Positions 1 to 10,255 of a DNA stretch of 64,000 nucleotides are shown piece after piece. The notes beneath the pieces are model-generated. The model made no database searches, was not told where the DNA came from, and saw only the letters and a program-made list of their open reading frames with translations. Origin of the DNA: Fasciola hepatica (taxonomy: Eukaryota; Platyhelminthes; Trematoda; Plagiorchiida; Fasciolidae). Positions within the stretch are counted from its first letter, which is position 1. Each line of letters opens with the position of its first letter. The stretch is taken from contig CANUEZ040000113.1 in assembly GCA_948099385.1 (NCBI GenBank), positions 5,468,501-5,532,500 of the forward strand. The letters run 5' to 3'. Both the position numbers and the translations under genes were made by a program.

Positions 1-105
1 AGTGAGTTAATCAGGAAATCCGACGGCTCACGGATTCACTATCACGAACGTTGTATCTACTGGGCGGAGCACTTTAACGAATAGTTCAGTTAGCCCACTT
101 CTGCA

Positions 106-1740
106 GTGGACCTTCCGAAAATACCTGCCAGAGAAACGATGCCGGTGGATATCACTCCCTCAGCAGAAATGGAGATTATGCGGGAGATAGTCTACTTGAA
201 AAGGTACAAAGCCGTTGGAAGGGATGGGTTGTCTCCATCTTTTTTCAAGGATGGAGGCGAAGCTTTGGTTTCAGAGTTAACAAAACTCCTCCGGATTATT
301 TGGGCTGGGGAGCAGATTCCCAGGGAATGGTGGGAATTGTGGTTGTGCCGATTTACAAGAAAAGTGATAGATCCTCTTGTGAAAACCACAGAGGAATTAG
401 CTTGTTAAGTATCGCATCCAAAATGCTCACCTGCATAATTCTTTACAGATTCCCCAGCGTGCGCGAAATGTGTACGCGTGAGAATCAAGTCGGTTTCAGA
501 CCCAGTCGGGGTTGTATCGACTACATCTTTACATATTCCGTAGGTCCACAACTTGTGTCTTTCTTGATCTGAAAGCTGCATTTGACTCAATCTATCGCAC
601 AGTTCTCTGGCACTGCCTCTCATTGAATGGTGTGTCAGCGAAGTTTATTTATCTTTTCAAATCCTTGTATGCAAACAGCCGAAGCCGAGTTCGTGCTTGC
701 GGTGATCGTTCATCTCAGTTAGCCACGAGGAGTGGTGTTCGTCAGAAATGCCCTCTTTCACCCTCCTTCTTCAATTTCGTGATTGAATTGATTCTTGAGA
801 CAGATCTATCCTCGTGTGAGGATAGTGGTGTGGATCTTTGCTCGCACAGTAAACTGTGTGACTTGGAATACGCGGAAGATATTGGTCTTCTGAGTGAAGA
901 TCCAGGTAAGTTGTAAGCTTTCTTAGATAGCCTAAACAACAGTGTAGGAATGTTTTGGATGCGTTTTGCACCTTCAAAGTGTAAAATGGTGCTGCAGGAC
1001 TGGGTTGGCGCTACACCGAATCTTGTCTTGGCAGGGTAGCTCTAGGTGAAATAAATAAATCCTGTTACCTAGGAAATTAAATCTCACCAGGTGGACAGAT
1101 ATCGGATGAAGTGTCATCGCGTATACAGAAGGCGCATTTGGCTTTTGCTAACCTCAGTCATTTGTGGAGCAGGCGTGACATCCGATTGTCTGTGATGTGT
1201 CGAGTGTACAATGTGGCGTTTAGATCCGGTATTGTATACGGCTCAGAAACGTGGTCATTAAGAGTAGAAGATAGACGACGGCTGTCGGTGTTCGATCATC
1301 GATGTGTCCGTAGTCTTACCGGAATATGGTGGGAACACCGTATCAGTAATGTCGAGGTTAGGCGTAAGGTGTTGGGAACCAGAGGTCAGTCTGTGGATCA
1401 AGTACTGAATCTAAACAGGTTAATGTAGTTGGGACATGTGTTAGGCATGCCCACTGATAGACTTCCTTGACGTACACTTTTCTCTGGGGCAGGTCGAGGT
1501 GGTCAGTCCACGACATGGCGAAAAGGTATGGAAGCCTGGACCAGTGGACTTGGCCGAGTATTACGTGTGGGGCTTCCGTGTTGTTCAGTTTATTCAACAG
1601 TAACCTCGCACTTTTGTGCTCTTGTTTCGGTTGCTACCGTCCATCACCGTCTAGTAAACGCATGCAACTACGCCACTGGCCGTGACACCCAGCATATCAC
1701 TTAATGTCCCCAACCATCTGTCACAATTAGTGGCATAGTT
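106..1740 (+). pseudogene. RTE-like non-LTR retrotransposon, reverse transcriptase part, degraded
   Basis: Broken reading frames give a reverse transcriptase in the order expected for a non-LTR element. First is the fingers region (AVGRDGLSPSFFKDGG near 200-260). Then comes NHRGISLLS near 390, FLDLKAAFDSIYRTVLWH near 560-620, GVRQKCPLSP near 735-765, and a catalytic box reading YAED at 869-880 instead of YADD. The C-terminal part (YGSETWSLRVEDRRRLSVFD, 1240-1300) is a phrase I associate with RTE-type endonuclease/reverse transcriptases of schistosomes and liver flukes. Frameshifts and stops, for example near 405, 915 and 1425, make it a pseudogene. The endonuclease half is absent, so the copy is 5' truncated, as is usual for these elements. 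A second fragment of the family lies at 12,780-13,395. The clade call is from memory of the motifs. Confidence 0.8.
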
Positions 1741-2735
1741 GCATTCGGTCTCTTTCGCTGTCTCCATGATTCCCGCTTTGTGCTTTCATTTCCGGTCGCT
1801 TTTCACCTTCTGTTTTTATTCATCCTGTCCTCAGTTGGCGGTTCTGAGAGGTAACGTTTAAAACCGGAGCACAGATTTGCGAGTTTTATGATCGAACCGA
1901 ACATGTTCATTTCGTGACCTACAATAATCTCATATTTATTTACTATGAGTAATACAAAACAGTCACTGACCAGGGTATTTAGTTCGACCATCAATTTGGG
2001 TTGATTTGATAATAGTGCTTAATTTCGCTTGGTTCCATGGTGCGTATTTTGAGTTCTGACATTTGTCCGTTTTCTGTGCGTCCCTCTCGACTAGTTTATC
2101 CATTTCCCATTGTTGCTGAGCAATTTCTTTTTCTTACTTAACAGTTTTGAGTGCCAAGAAATGAATATGGTTATATCATGAGCTTAGGCGCTAGTACTTT
2201 GATTTGATCATTCGTATGTTGTGCCCACTCGAATGGAGGAATATTCAGATGCTACGTAGCAAATAAAAAACAAATAAAAGGAAGCCTGTCATACAAGCCA
2301 ATGAGGAAAATGTTCTGGACTATTGTGAAAATTCTGGGGTTTTGTAAGAAACCTGGGAATGAGTAATTATAGTGCATCTGCAGTCATTACTGCTCGCAGA
2401 CAACTGTCCATAACGAGATTTAGTGGAAGATTTTGCAATTTACTTGCTGAAAGATGAACAGAAGGGACGTGATTGGTCGGCCAGTAACTTACACAAAAAT
2501 TTCAAATAAGTGTTATGGCTTGAAATGACCATAGGATATTCCACTACACATTCTATTCCACTGGCGTAATCCACGGGTTCAACTTAGACCTCCTATGGAG
2601 AAGACATCCACTATTGGAGTTGTTCACCATAAAGATAACACGCTTTTACCGTGCTAGGATAATGGTGGAAGGGCGATAAATTGCGTTATGTTAACAACCG
2701 GCAAATAAGCTGTCCAGTCATTCCAGACAGCCTAG
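1741..2735. other. No gene recognised; anonymous DNA
   Basis: About 1 kb downstream of the RTE-like relic. The first 100 bases may still be its 3' untranslated region, because the 'ggcatagttgcattc' stretch near 1732 recurs after the second RTE copy near 13,325. The rest shows only short open frames and no convincing splice-site pair. Confidence 0.4.
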
Positions 2736-2805
2736 TGGTGACGTTGGCGTGTGACCTAAAGTCATACCCTCCGGGTTAGAGCCCCATTTCGGTGGATATG
2801 CACTG
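2736..2805 (+). repeat. tRNA-like (Pol III A/B box) sequence, likely SINE head
   Basis: The stretch begins with an A-box-like 'cctagtggtgacg' and about 45 bases later has a B-box-like 'gggttagagcccc'. The spacing fits a tRNA-derived promoter, but the arms do not fold into a clean cloverleaf. It is therefore read as a SINE head or decayed tRNA relic. Its downstream body would run into the open frame that starts at 2792. Confidence 0.4.
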
Positions 2806-3409
2806 CAACTGGCGATTCCCGATGAGCCGGTTGTACAATGAAGTGATCTCATCGTTTTCAAATGGTGAGTTGATTGAGTTGACTAATCATTCCGTGAATG
2901 AATGTACAAATATGTTTGAAGGACCTGATGGCGAGTCTGAGGTACTCGACAAGCAAACCACGAAACGTGACATGGAAGCAGGGAGCCACTGTGGAAAGAT
3001 ACATACAAATACAATACGTATACAATACTGCTTTGATCTTCACATGTTGGAAGCAAAAAGGCAACAAACAGGAGAGACGACTGGACTGATCAAACTGGAC
3101 GGTTCGAAGGATAAAACACTTACAGCCAATCCGATACTCCGTTTTCGTATCCACACCACACCAAGATCGAATCAGGCTGCACACACGCATCCTGGCTCCT
3201 GTTTTGGTCTTGTGCCTGCGGGCGTTGGGCCTTCTCCTCCACGCACCATTCTTGCCGGCATGTTGACATTGGGACCCAAAACTCGATGTGGACCATCGTC
3301 TTGCCGAGCGGCTTTGATCTGCTGTTGTTCTCTCGGTAGACGTCAGTTTGTTTTTCACAAGCTGCTCCGGAATTTATCGCATTTTATTCTGCCTGTAGCT
3401 ATTGGTTGA
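2792..3409 (+). other. 205-codon open frame, origin unclear, probably repeat-derived
   Basis: An ATG-initiated frame of 205 codons runs without a stop, which is long for this window. I recognise no domain. It follows a tRNA-like sequence directly, and the opposite strand is also open over much of the same region (2858-3358), a pattern more typical of unbiased composition than of a gene. No intron signals, Kozak-like context or nearby poly(A) signal were found. A repeat-borne open frame is the more likely reading. Confidence 0.2.
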
Positions 3410-3480
3410 TTATCTCAACCACATTTACCGTATATGGTTTACGGTCTCACGTCCTATGCTCAAAGTTAGCAGTTGTGCAC

Positions 3481-3484
3481 ATAT
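3481..3484. repeat. Left target-site duplication (atat) of solo LTR
   Basis: The four bases 'atat' directly before the LTR start are repeated directly after its end at 3923-3926. A 4-bp duplication is the size reported for CsRn1-type Ty3/gypsy elements. The low complexity of the 4-mer weakens the call slightly. Confidence 0.7.
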
Positions 3485-3922
3485 TGTAGCGGGGAATGCT
3501 GGGGCAATAGAACGACGTGAATATCAAGGCAAACGGACGAACCAACCGAGGGTCACAGACAAAAGAACAGACGGCGAATATGTCGGAGACTTCCCGAACC
3601 AGACAAAAGTAGGCATACGGACTGGGAGAGGGGAAGCGGTGGGATCTGCAGCAACCAGCAAGATAGCCCAGGTGAGGGGCTGCCGATCAAGCTGTCAACT
3701 GAGACAATCGGACCAGCCGAATAGAAATGATGCCCAAGAGAATTAAGCTATCGGCCACGGGCAACTGGCCAGAACGCAGCCGAAGCGCTCAAGCAGCGGC
3801 AATAACAATCTTGGTGCCGCGCAGTCTGGAAAAGAGTCTATATAAATGATTGTGTTTCATGACTTGACTAGTTTGGCCGTTGGAATACAAGTATCCTATC
3901 GTGTGTTGTCGTCCTTGTTACA
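3485..3922 (+). mobile_element. Solo LTR of a Ty3/gypsy-type retrotransposon (438 bp)
   Basis: The unit starts TGTAGCGGGG and ends CTTGTTACA, so it has TG...CA ends, and it is flanked by the 4-bp direct repeat 'atat'. Near its 3' end is a TATA-like 'tctatataaatg' followed by 'ggaatacaagtatcc', a layout expected for an LTR promoter and processing region. No internal gag or pol sequence lies on either side, so this is a solo LTR left by recombination between two LTRs. A second copy of the same length is at 40,387-40,824 and a third, in minus orientation, at 22,236-22,677. The intact ends and target duplication make this the best preserved of the three. Confidence 0.8.
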
Positions 3923-3926
3923 ATAT
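3923..3926. repeat. Right target-site duplication (atat) of solo LTR
   Basis: Matches 3481-3484 exactly and directly follows the terminal CA of the LTR. Confidence 0.7.
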
Positions 3927-4315
3927 TACTCTCAGATTAGGATGCGTTTACTTTTGTCTATGTTATACCTGAGACTAATTTACAGTATGTAATCGCACTT
4001 GCATTGGACAAAACTAAGTACGCAGATGTGTGCACAGGTTAACCAACCAGCCAAAACATTGACGTAATTGATCCACCTGCCGTATGCATTTACATCTGCT
4101 TGGTGATTTTCATATTGATAACTGACTGAGGGACTGGACGACTTCGAGACGACCAAGACAGTAACACGTTTTTTTTTTGAGATTGTTATTGAACCGACCA
4201 CCGAACCTCCGTTATTTTTCGCTCTATATGCGTGTGTGCTAATACGAATTCCTACAACATACGCCGAACTCCAATTTCTTTCTTCACACTTGTTTCTCTT
4301 CGTTCTGAAATCCAG

Positions 4316-7236
4316 GCTGTATCCCGTTCGAAATTCCTCTTCACCACTATACTGGTCTTGGGCACACCGTTTGTCATCTACGCTGGCCAGGAGGGATACG
4401 TCACCTCAAACTTCCCGGTGTTCTTTGTCGGCGCAACCGTATTCTCGTTGGGCACGTTAGCTGCGTTCAGTTATTTCTCAACGAGATTGATTGGAGTAGT
4501 ATGTCCCGTGCCTTTTTATTTTTTATTTTTTTATTATTCTGTGATGCAGTCTGGACGACCGAGTGGGATTTCCAGCATTTTTCTCTGAGAAAGCAGTCAC
4601 TTTTTATCCCACCCTTATACTTGATTGCAATTAGTGGAATATATCCATAACGTCAGAGATCTACTCTGCAAAACACGGTGTGCTTAAGGAATGTTCTCTC
4701 TTCTAAGATAGTGGAACGTTTTGGTCATGAGAACACCCAACTTCATAATCGTGAAATTCTCGCTCATATGGCCTTGTTGCGAAAGTCATGAGTGGAAGCG
4801 GTTTAGTCCTAGCGGTACGAATCTATTGAATTATCAGTGAGAACCGGCAAACACGACTGTGTGACTTGCATTTCATAAGGCATCATAGATCACGCATGAT
4901 ATCGATCCGGGAGGTAGTGATATTGTGGAAAAAACAGTTTGCGACTCCCGAACTTGTCTTCTATTGAGTGTCTGAGCGATTTACCAACGAAATCCCTTCA
5001 GTCGAATGAACAGAGAAAACGCGAGTCCGAAATGTCAGCGGCACGAGAAATACACAAAATGCAAACCAACGCAGCGGCAAAGCGGAAGCGAAGGGTGCGC
5101 GTACGGGCAGCGAAGTCGAAAATGTTTAGAAGCGAGGTCGGTGGAAATTTCGAGCTTTTATGATTCAATAAAACGCCCGCAACCAAAGAAATGAAGCATG
5201 GTCAAGATAATGCGTCAAGGAAGGTCCCAGAGAAAAGAAATTCACAATGGTTTCTGACAGAGGTTTTCTTTGGGGGATCAATATCACTTTAAGTGATTCT
5301 TTTCTCACTTCATCGAGAGAGAGAGAGAGAGAAAAAAAACAGGTAATGCTGTCCAATAGGTGCCACGGTGACAAATCCAGAATATCTGTTTGAATCCGAT
5401 TTCAAATTAGACCCTGCTGATGCATAGAGGCCGCTTTTCGACTGATTCGCGCCGTAATGACCGAATTGCCCGAGATAGAATCAGGAGGACGCATATGAGC
5501 ATAGGTATTGATCCAGGATCAACATGATTGGTGGGCCCAAACTTGTCGAACATTGTTACGTGATGTGGAAGCAGATTATGCGCGCGGGACATGCTTACTG
5601 CGATAATCAATATCCAAGGTTGCATTAAGATGAGTCATACGCGCATGGTGTATTTGTTCGTGTGCGGAAGGGCATGGATGCTAGTTAGAGTGTGTATCGA
5701 ACAAGCGAACACTGGTTGGTCCAAACGAGTTTTCTCAAATGGAAAATGAATAGGACAAAATCACCACACGCATGCAGGTGATTTATCGTGTAAACACACT
5801 ACAAAAAGCGCGTACTTTTTCGCTCACATGTATGTCTGAGGCGCACGTCGCCGACTGGATGATATTTCAACAAAGTAAGAACCACAGTATGAGCAATTCG
5901 ATAGATACTGAGAAAGCTGTCGAAGGTGGATTTCGAGTTCACATCCGCATTTATATAACTGCAAACGGCATTCGTTGTTTCATTTGTCCTGTTAAAAGTT
6001 ATCAGTGCAGTAATATCTAACTTTTTAAGGATTCTAACCAGGCATTTTCAGTCTGAAAGTGTGATGTATCACTTTGAATATACCACAGTTTACTCTCACT
6101 TCACAGGGTAACGTCGTCTGCGTGCGATTCTGGCATCTTGTACGCTCAGTATAACTGCATATACTTTAAATCATTTTACCCATGACTGTCAAATTGGTTT
6201 GCCTTCGTTTCAGTTCCGTTCCTTTAGATATTAACCTCTCACTTCCGTGCTCTGCTTTTGGTTGATACCTCGCGGCATCGTCTGGTAGGGAGAACAACAA
6301 GTAGAAGCGAAAAGAGCATACACAGAGAGGAGAAAGTTAAAGGTGAAAATCATGTAGAAGAAGAAAAGGCTCGAGCGCAACTAAGCCGCTGTTCGTTGCG
6401 TCCATACATGTCACCCAATGTCTCAAATCATGCGATGAGCGAACCTATTGAGCCCTAATCCGGAAGCCTAACACGTCCCACTTGGTCAAGACCCCTGGTC
6501 AAGATTCTCATATTTTTTTGCTAAATCATGAACTGACCACCTCGACCGAGCCTCCAACCACTAACTACCTCGAAGAGCAATGGCTTGCTAATAGGCATGA
6601 TCCTTACCGTAGTCACCCGCGTTTTTCTCACCTGTTCACGGTTGTGATAATTCTCTGATGCGTATGGTTCGTGGTTTCTCATTGTCGAAGATAAGAATGC
6701 ATCTATTCAACAAGGGGACGAATGGTAATGAAATTTAGGGGTTCGCAGCCAATTATCAAACATTACTTATGACCCTCAGCTGGATTTCTCTAGACAGTAA
6801 TTTCTAGCTAGAATGGCCGTTCTAGAAAACAAAACATTCTATTCTTGTGGTTCATAAGAGTTCGATCCTTCTTTCTGTTTGCCTTTGACAATTCTTAGAT
6901 GGTAATTGACCCACCAGATTGTACAGCTCCCCATCTGTTTCATGTCCATGTCCCGTACAGGTCAGTATTCATAAAACATCCGGTCTGATTCGACTGGGAC
7001 ATTTGACCTTCTGGGGTAGTCGAATAAACACACTGCTATCAGTCGAGTGCCTCATACCGCCCGCCGATTTCGCTGACAATCCGGCGGACAGTCAGACCGT
7101 GCGCGTCGGTGTATTGAGCGAATCAGTTGACGGTCGATCCAGGGGAAAAATTCAACGCATGTTTTTCCTAACTCGAATACGTGCCCAGTTCGTGGACGGG
7201 GACACATTCGAACGGCTGTTCGGATTTCATTGGTGA
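4316..7236 (+). CDS. TMEM186: TMEM186-like mitochondrial inner-membrane protein, two 3' exons
   Basis: Two exons fit one gene. Exon 4316-4495 (60 codons) follows an acceptor at 'gaaatccag' and ends ...FSTRLIG before a gtagta donor. Exon 6961-7236 (91 codons and TGA) follows 'cccgtacag'. Both are phase 0. The first encodes two hydrophobic segments, KFLFTTILVLGTPFVIYAG and FPVFFVGATVFSLGTLAAF. The second begins VSIHKTSGLIRLGHLTFWGS and ends DTFERLFGFHW. A membrane hairpin, then RLIG, then HLTFWG and a C-terminal D.F.R.FG is the pattern I know from animal TMEM186, a component of the mitochondrial complex I assembly (MCIA) machinery. The N-terminal exon or exons were not found and may lie before the window. 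The 2465-bp intron carries an RTE tail and another candidate exon. Family assignment is good but from memory; exon limits follow GT-AG sites. Confidence 0.7.
4496..4995 (+). other. Start of TMEM186-like intron, no other feature
   Basis: Intronic DNA between the donor at 4496 and the candidate exon at 5002. It has a T-rich run near 4512-4535 and nothing else recognisable. Confidence 0.4.
5002..5163 (+). CDS. Candidate terminal exon of a small basic protein
   Basis: The acceptor 'aaatcccttcag' precedes 53 codons beginning SNEQRKRESEMSAAREIHK, continuing with a strongly basic helix (AAAKRKRRVRVRAAKSK) and ending GGNFELL and TGA. An AATAAA signal sits three bases after the stop, giving a nearly absent 3' UTR. 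The composition (charged helix, then a KRKRR cluster) suggests a nuclear or nucleolar protein, but I do not recognise the family. It lies on the same strand inside the TMEM186-like intron. It could be the last exon of a nested gene, or an alternative end for TMEM186, since the phase (0) would fit the 4495 donor. Upstream exons were not identified. Confidence 0.4.
   Translation, partial: SNEQRKRESEMSAAREIHKMQTNAAAKRKRRVRVRAAKSKMFRSEVGGNFELL
5167..5172 (+). terminator. Poly(A) signal AATAAA after candidate exon
   Basis: A canonical AATAAA begins three bases after the TGA at 5161-5163. It supports a real transcript end here, although the hexamer also occurs by chance in AT-rich intron sequence. 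Confidence 0.4.
5173..6224. other. Intronic DNA, no gene recognised
   Basis: Contains a short (GA)n run near 5319-5334 and scattered short open frames without splice support. Confidence 0.4.
6225..6440 (+). repeat. RTE-like element 3' tail fragment
   Basis: Two blocks match the 3' end of the RTE-like relic near 1,600-1,730. One is 'cacttccgtgctctgc' with the following 'cgtctggtaggg'. The other is 'cgcaactaagccgctg' with the following 'tgtcacccaatgtctc'. About 100 purine-rich bases separate the blocks here but not in the first copy. It is a short 3' remnant inside the TMEM186-like intron. Confidence 0.5.
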
Positions 7237-7599
7237 ACCGATCGGTAATATGGATCTGATGAATTAAGGCGTCAATCTTCAGTCTGTATCGCATTTAACT
7301 TGGTTTGTTCAGTCCAGTCGACTTCTAAATACAATGGTGAAATTGAATACTAATTGCTGAGTTTTGCATATTGAACTTTGTAGCAATTTTCCAGCCGCCT
7401 TCCGTAGAGCCTTCCTATTTGTTGGTTTCGGTGTTCATAGCAGCGCTAAAGCCTTTCTGTGATCCTTTCGTTTGGGTCAGTTTACTTCGTATCCCAACCG
7501 CCCAGTAGACGCACAGTCAGTAGACGTTGACTGTAGGGAGCACATTTCTATAATTGTAATGTACATTAGCAAATAAAAGTAAACGGACATACAACGGTG
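7237..7599. other. 3' flank of TMEM186-like gene, no feature recognised
   Basis: No canonical AATAAA was seen within the first 200 bases after the TGA. An 'aaatacaatgg' near 7327 is a weak variant poly(A) candidate. Confidence 0.3.
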
Positions 7600-7664
7600 G
7601 TCTAAATATCTGACGGTCACAAGGGCCACGGAACAGACGGGTCTTGGTCGAAAACTGAGGGATC

Positions 7665-7706
<42 letters not shown>

Positions 7707-7935
7707 ACGCGTGCACTAGCTAGAATCAGTGGCAAAATGCAGCGAGTTTGATTATCGATCGCGATGAGGTATTGATTGCTGACTAACGAACAAAATCTAA
7801 GTAGCGGGATCGGTTGAGGACAAAATAAAGTGCGGTCGACCGAAAACGGCCACAAGCGAAGGTGTGTCACACGATGCTTTAAAAAACATTCGAGGTCACT
7901 CACAGCAAAGCATCCGAGCACTGGCGAGAATAAGC
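7600..7935 (+). mobile_element. Tc1/mariner-like transposon fragment, 5' part
   Basis: The noncoding part (7600-7745) matches the reverse complement of 10,115-10,255, including 'gtcttggtcgaaaactgag' and the 'cacgcgtgcac' palindrome. It is followed at about 7827-7930 by codons for a helix-turn-helix segment (KCGRPKTATSEGVSHDALKN) that matches the transposase at 9,582-9,899. So it is a second copy of that element in opposite orientation, cut off after the HTH, with part of the N-terminal coding region missing. A (GT)n run has expanded inside it. Confidence 0.7.
7669..7705 (+). repeat. (GT)n microsatellite
   Basis: About 18 GT units ending at 'gcacgcgtgcac'. The homologous place in the sister mariner copy near 10,155 has only 'cacaccccc', so the run arose after the copies separated. 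Confidence 0.95.
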
Positions 7936-8204
7936 CGGATGATTTTTGCTCGAGAATAAGTTAGAACTTTGCTTACTTTCCACAATAGCCTAGGTAAAAA
8001 AAAAACCTGAGATTGCAAGGAACGGACGTTAAGCGGGTTCATGTCGTGTCAGCTACTACGAAATCCAGCCTTTTTCTCTGTTTCGAACAACTGTCTAAGA
8101 GGGTAATGACAAGCATGGACGTAGCTCGTGTTGACCTTATAGGTGCAGCTACGATTCAGTGAGTAAGTACGGATGATTTAGTTAGTCATCTCACTTAGGG
8201 TTGT

Positions 8205-8361
8205 AATACCGTGGATGATCAACATTGATAACGAACTGTGGACCAATTGTCTCACGCCTGACCTACGATCACGCTTCTCAGTCATGTCAATTTTGAAGCA
8301 GCTTTGTCTCCAGCTGATGTAGCGGTGTATAAGCAGGAATACCAATGTTTACCATATATAT

Positions 8362-8411
<50 letters not shown>

Positions 8412-8540
8412 AGATGAATGGTTGTGGATAGTTGCTTGTTCGACAATGACTTTTAGCTCCCTATCAGGGCCCTCTTTACCAAACGTATTCCATATATTTC
8501 TATATTCCGTACTGTTGCGGATATCGTCCAATTAAAAAAA
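8205..8540 (-). repeat. Dispersed repeat R3 with internal (AT)n
   Basis: Read on the minus strand this matches 57,885-58,195 on the plus strand in order: GGAATACG/GGAATATG, a GAACAA block, CATTCATCTCA, then GGCGTGAGACAATTGGTCCA. The function is unknown. The (AT)n run sits where the other copy has 'cattataaacgtgat'. Confidence 0.65.
8354..8410. repeat. (AT)n microsatellite
   Basis: About 28 AT units with one interruption, inside dispersed repeat R3. Confidence 0.95.
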
Positions 8541-8986
8541 CGAAATGAAGTTGTCATTCCGAAATCTGGTCAGCTGCGTGGGCCAGTACAGCTGCTTGCT
8601 TCTAAACACAAATCGATAACAAATTTTCTCATTTTTGTCAAATTAAATCAAACTGTCGTATCACTGGTTTGTCGCGCGAAACAGTGCTTCTCTGATGGGG
8701 AAGTGATTAGTTTAGGGACGGAGATACCACTGGATTGTGTCATAATTTTAATAAATGTTCGCAAAATGACAGGGTCTTTCACTAGAAAACCGGTGAACTG
8801 TAAAGCAAAATAGAATTTGCTGACTTGTCCGAGATTCTTCAAAGTCACTTGATGTGCTACTTTCATAATCATTATCATATTTGAGAGAATATCGGCTTCG
8901 TCATCTGTTGTGCATTGGCTAACAGTTTTGTGTGCCCTCTGTCTCTGAAATAATCAAGCAAGTTTAGTTTCTAATCCCTGACATAC

Positions 8987-10255
8987 TCATCGATAAAAGA
9001 TGAGAAAAAATAGATGTATTTCAAAGTTGGTATTAAAATTCTGCTCACATCTTTGTCTGCAAAATATCATCCCTTTCAAGCAAGATGTCTCCACTTTCTT
9101 AAGCGCATTCTCAATTATTCTTATACATAGCAACGTAATGTGTACTTTGAAGTCTTCCAAGGTTTCCGGTCTGTCTTGATATACTTTTCTTCTCAAGTAG
9201 GACCACATAAAGAAGTCTAACAGATTTAGATCTGGAGACCTGGGGTGCCATTCCTAAAAGTCTGTCGATGTACTGCGGAATGCATATTACGTGATGAGCA
9301 GGTGCTCCGTTTTGTTGGAACCATACGATTGGTGTCATTGCCTCCACAATTGGAACTAGAAAATGTTGAGGCATGTCCTGATTCAATCTTCCTATTGAGA
9401 ATCAGTAAAATGAAATCTGTTTATACCTGTGACGTTTCCAACGATAAATTGGGATCGATAATTTTTCCTCCCAGGATTCCTACTCGGTATAATGCTGACG
9501 TCGATCAGTGACGAATTGCCTGGGATTCTCTTGTGACGAGTAAAACTGGCTGGTTTCCATTCCACCTACTTGAAATATGGCTTAATTGCTAAACAAGGTG
9601 CACCGTACAATATCACGACCGAGATGCCAGGTGCAAAACTGAAGGCGACAATCTTCATCTTCTAAGCATAACCATTGCAGATGACTCTCTTTAAATGGCT
9701 TCAAGTTGTTATCTCGTAGAATCCGGGCCACGGACGACCGCGACTGATGACAACAGCTTCCCAGCGCTCGGATACTTTGCTGTGGGTAGTCTCGAACGCT
9801 TTCCAAAGCTTCATGTGGCACAGCATCGCTTGTGGCAGTTTTCGGTCGACCGCACTTTATTCTGTCCTCAATCGATCCCGCTTCTTCGATTTTTCTCATC
9901 GGCCTGCGTACGATGCAGCAGCCATCGACTTTCTCTCCGGATATTGTCGATTAAAAATCTTTGCTGCTTTTACTCCGTATTCCACTTATACTCAATAAAG
10001 AGACAAACCAAATGAATTCGCTCAATCTTGCTTAGCATGACTGCCATCGAGAGCGGCTGACTCGTTGTCCCAGTGACGTGTGTGATGCTAACACCTCCAT
10101 CGCGATCGATAGTCAACCTCGCTGCATTTCACTACTGATCCTTGCTTATGCACGCGTGCACACCCCCTCAGGCGCGGTCAGTCGGTCAGTTTTCGACCAA
10201 GACCTGTCTGTTATGTGGCCCTCGTGACCGTCAAACTTTTGGACCACAGGTGAAC
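8987..10255 (-). pseudogene. Tc1/mariner-like transposase, inactive
   Basis: The minus strand reads, from about 10,015 down, an N-terminal region, then an HTH domain (SIEDRIKCGRPKTATSDAVPH, SVARILRDNNLKPFK; 9,582-9,899). The catalytic core follows: VWFQQNGAPAHH near 9,320, PRSPDLNLLDFFMW near 9,210-9,250 and a C-terminal helix region (KVYQDRPETLEDFK) to 8,987. In active relatives the second catalytic position lies in QQDGAPAH; here it is N. A stop precedes the first catalytic box (SN*AIF), and frameshifts separate the blocks. Positions 10,016-10,255 are a noncoding 5' part shared with the copy at 7,600. No terminal inverted repeats were identified, so the ends are approximate. Confidence 0.75.

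Noticed and set aside
2858..3358. 166-codon minus-strand frame opposite the 205-codon plus frame
   Set aside because: Lys/Arg/Cys-rich without a domain. Two opposite long frames suggest chance composition.
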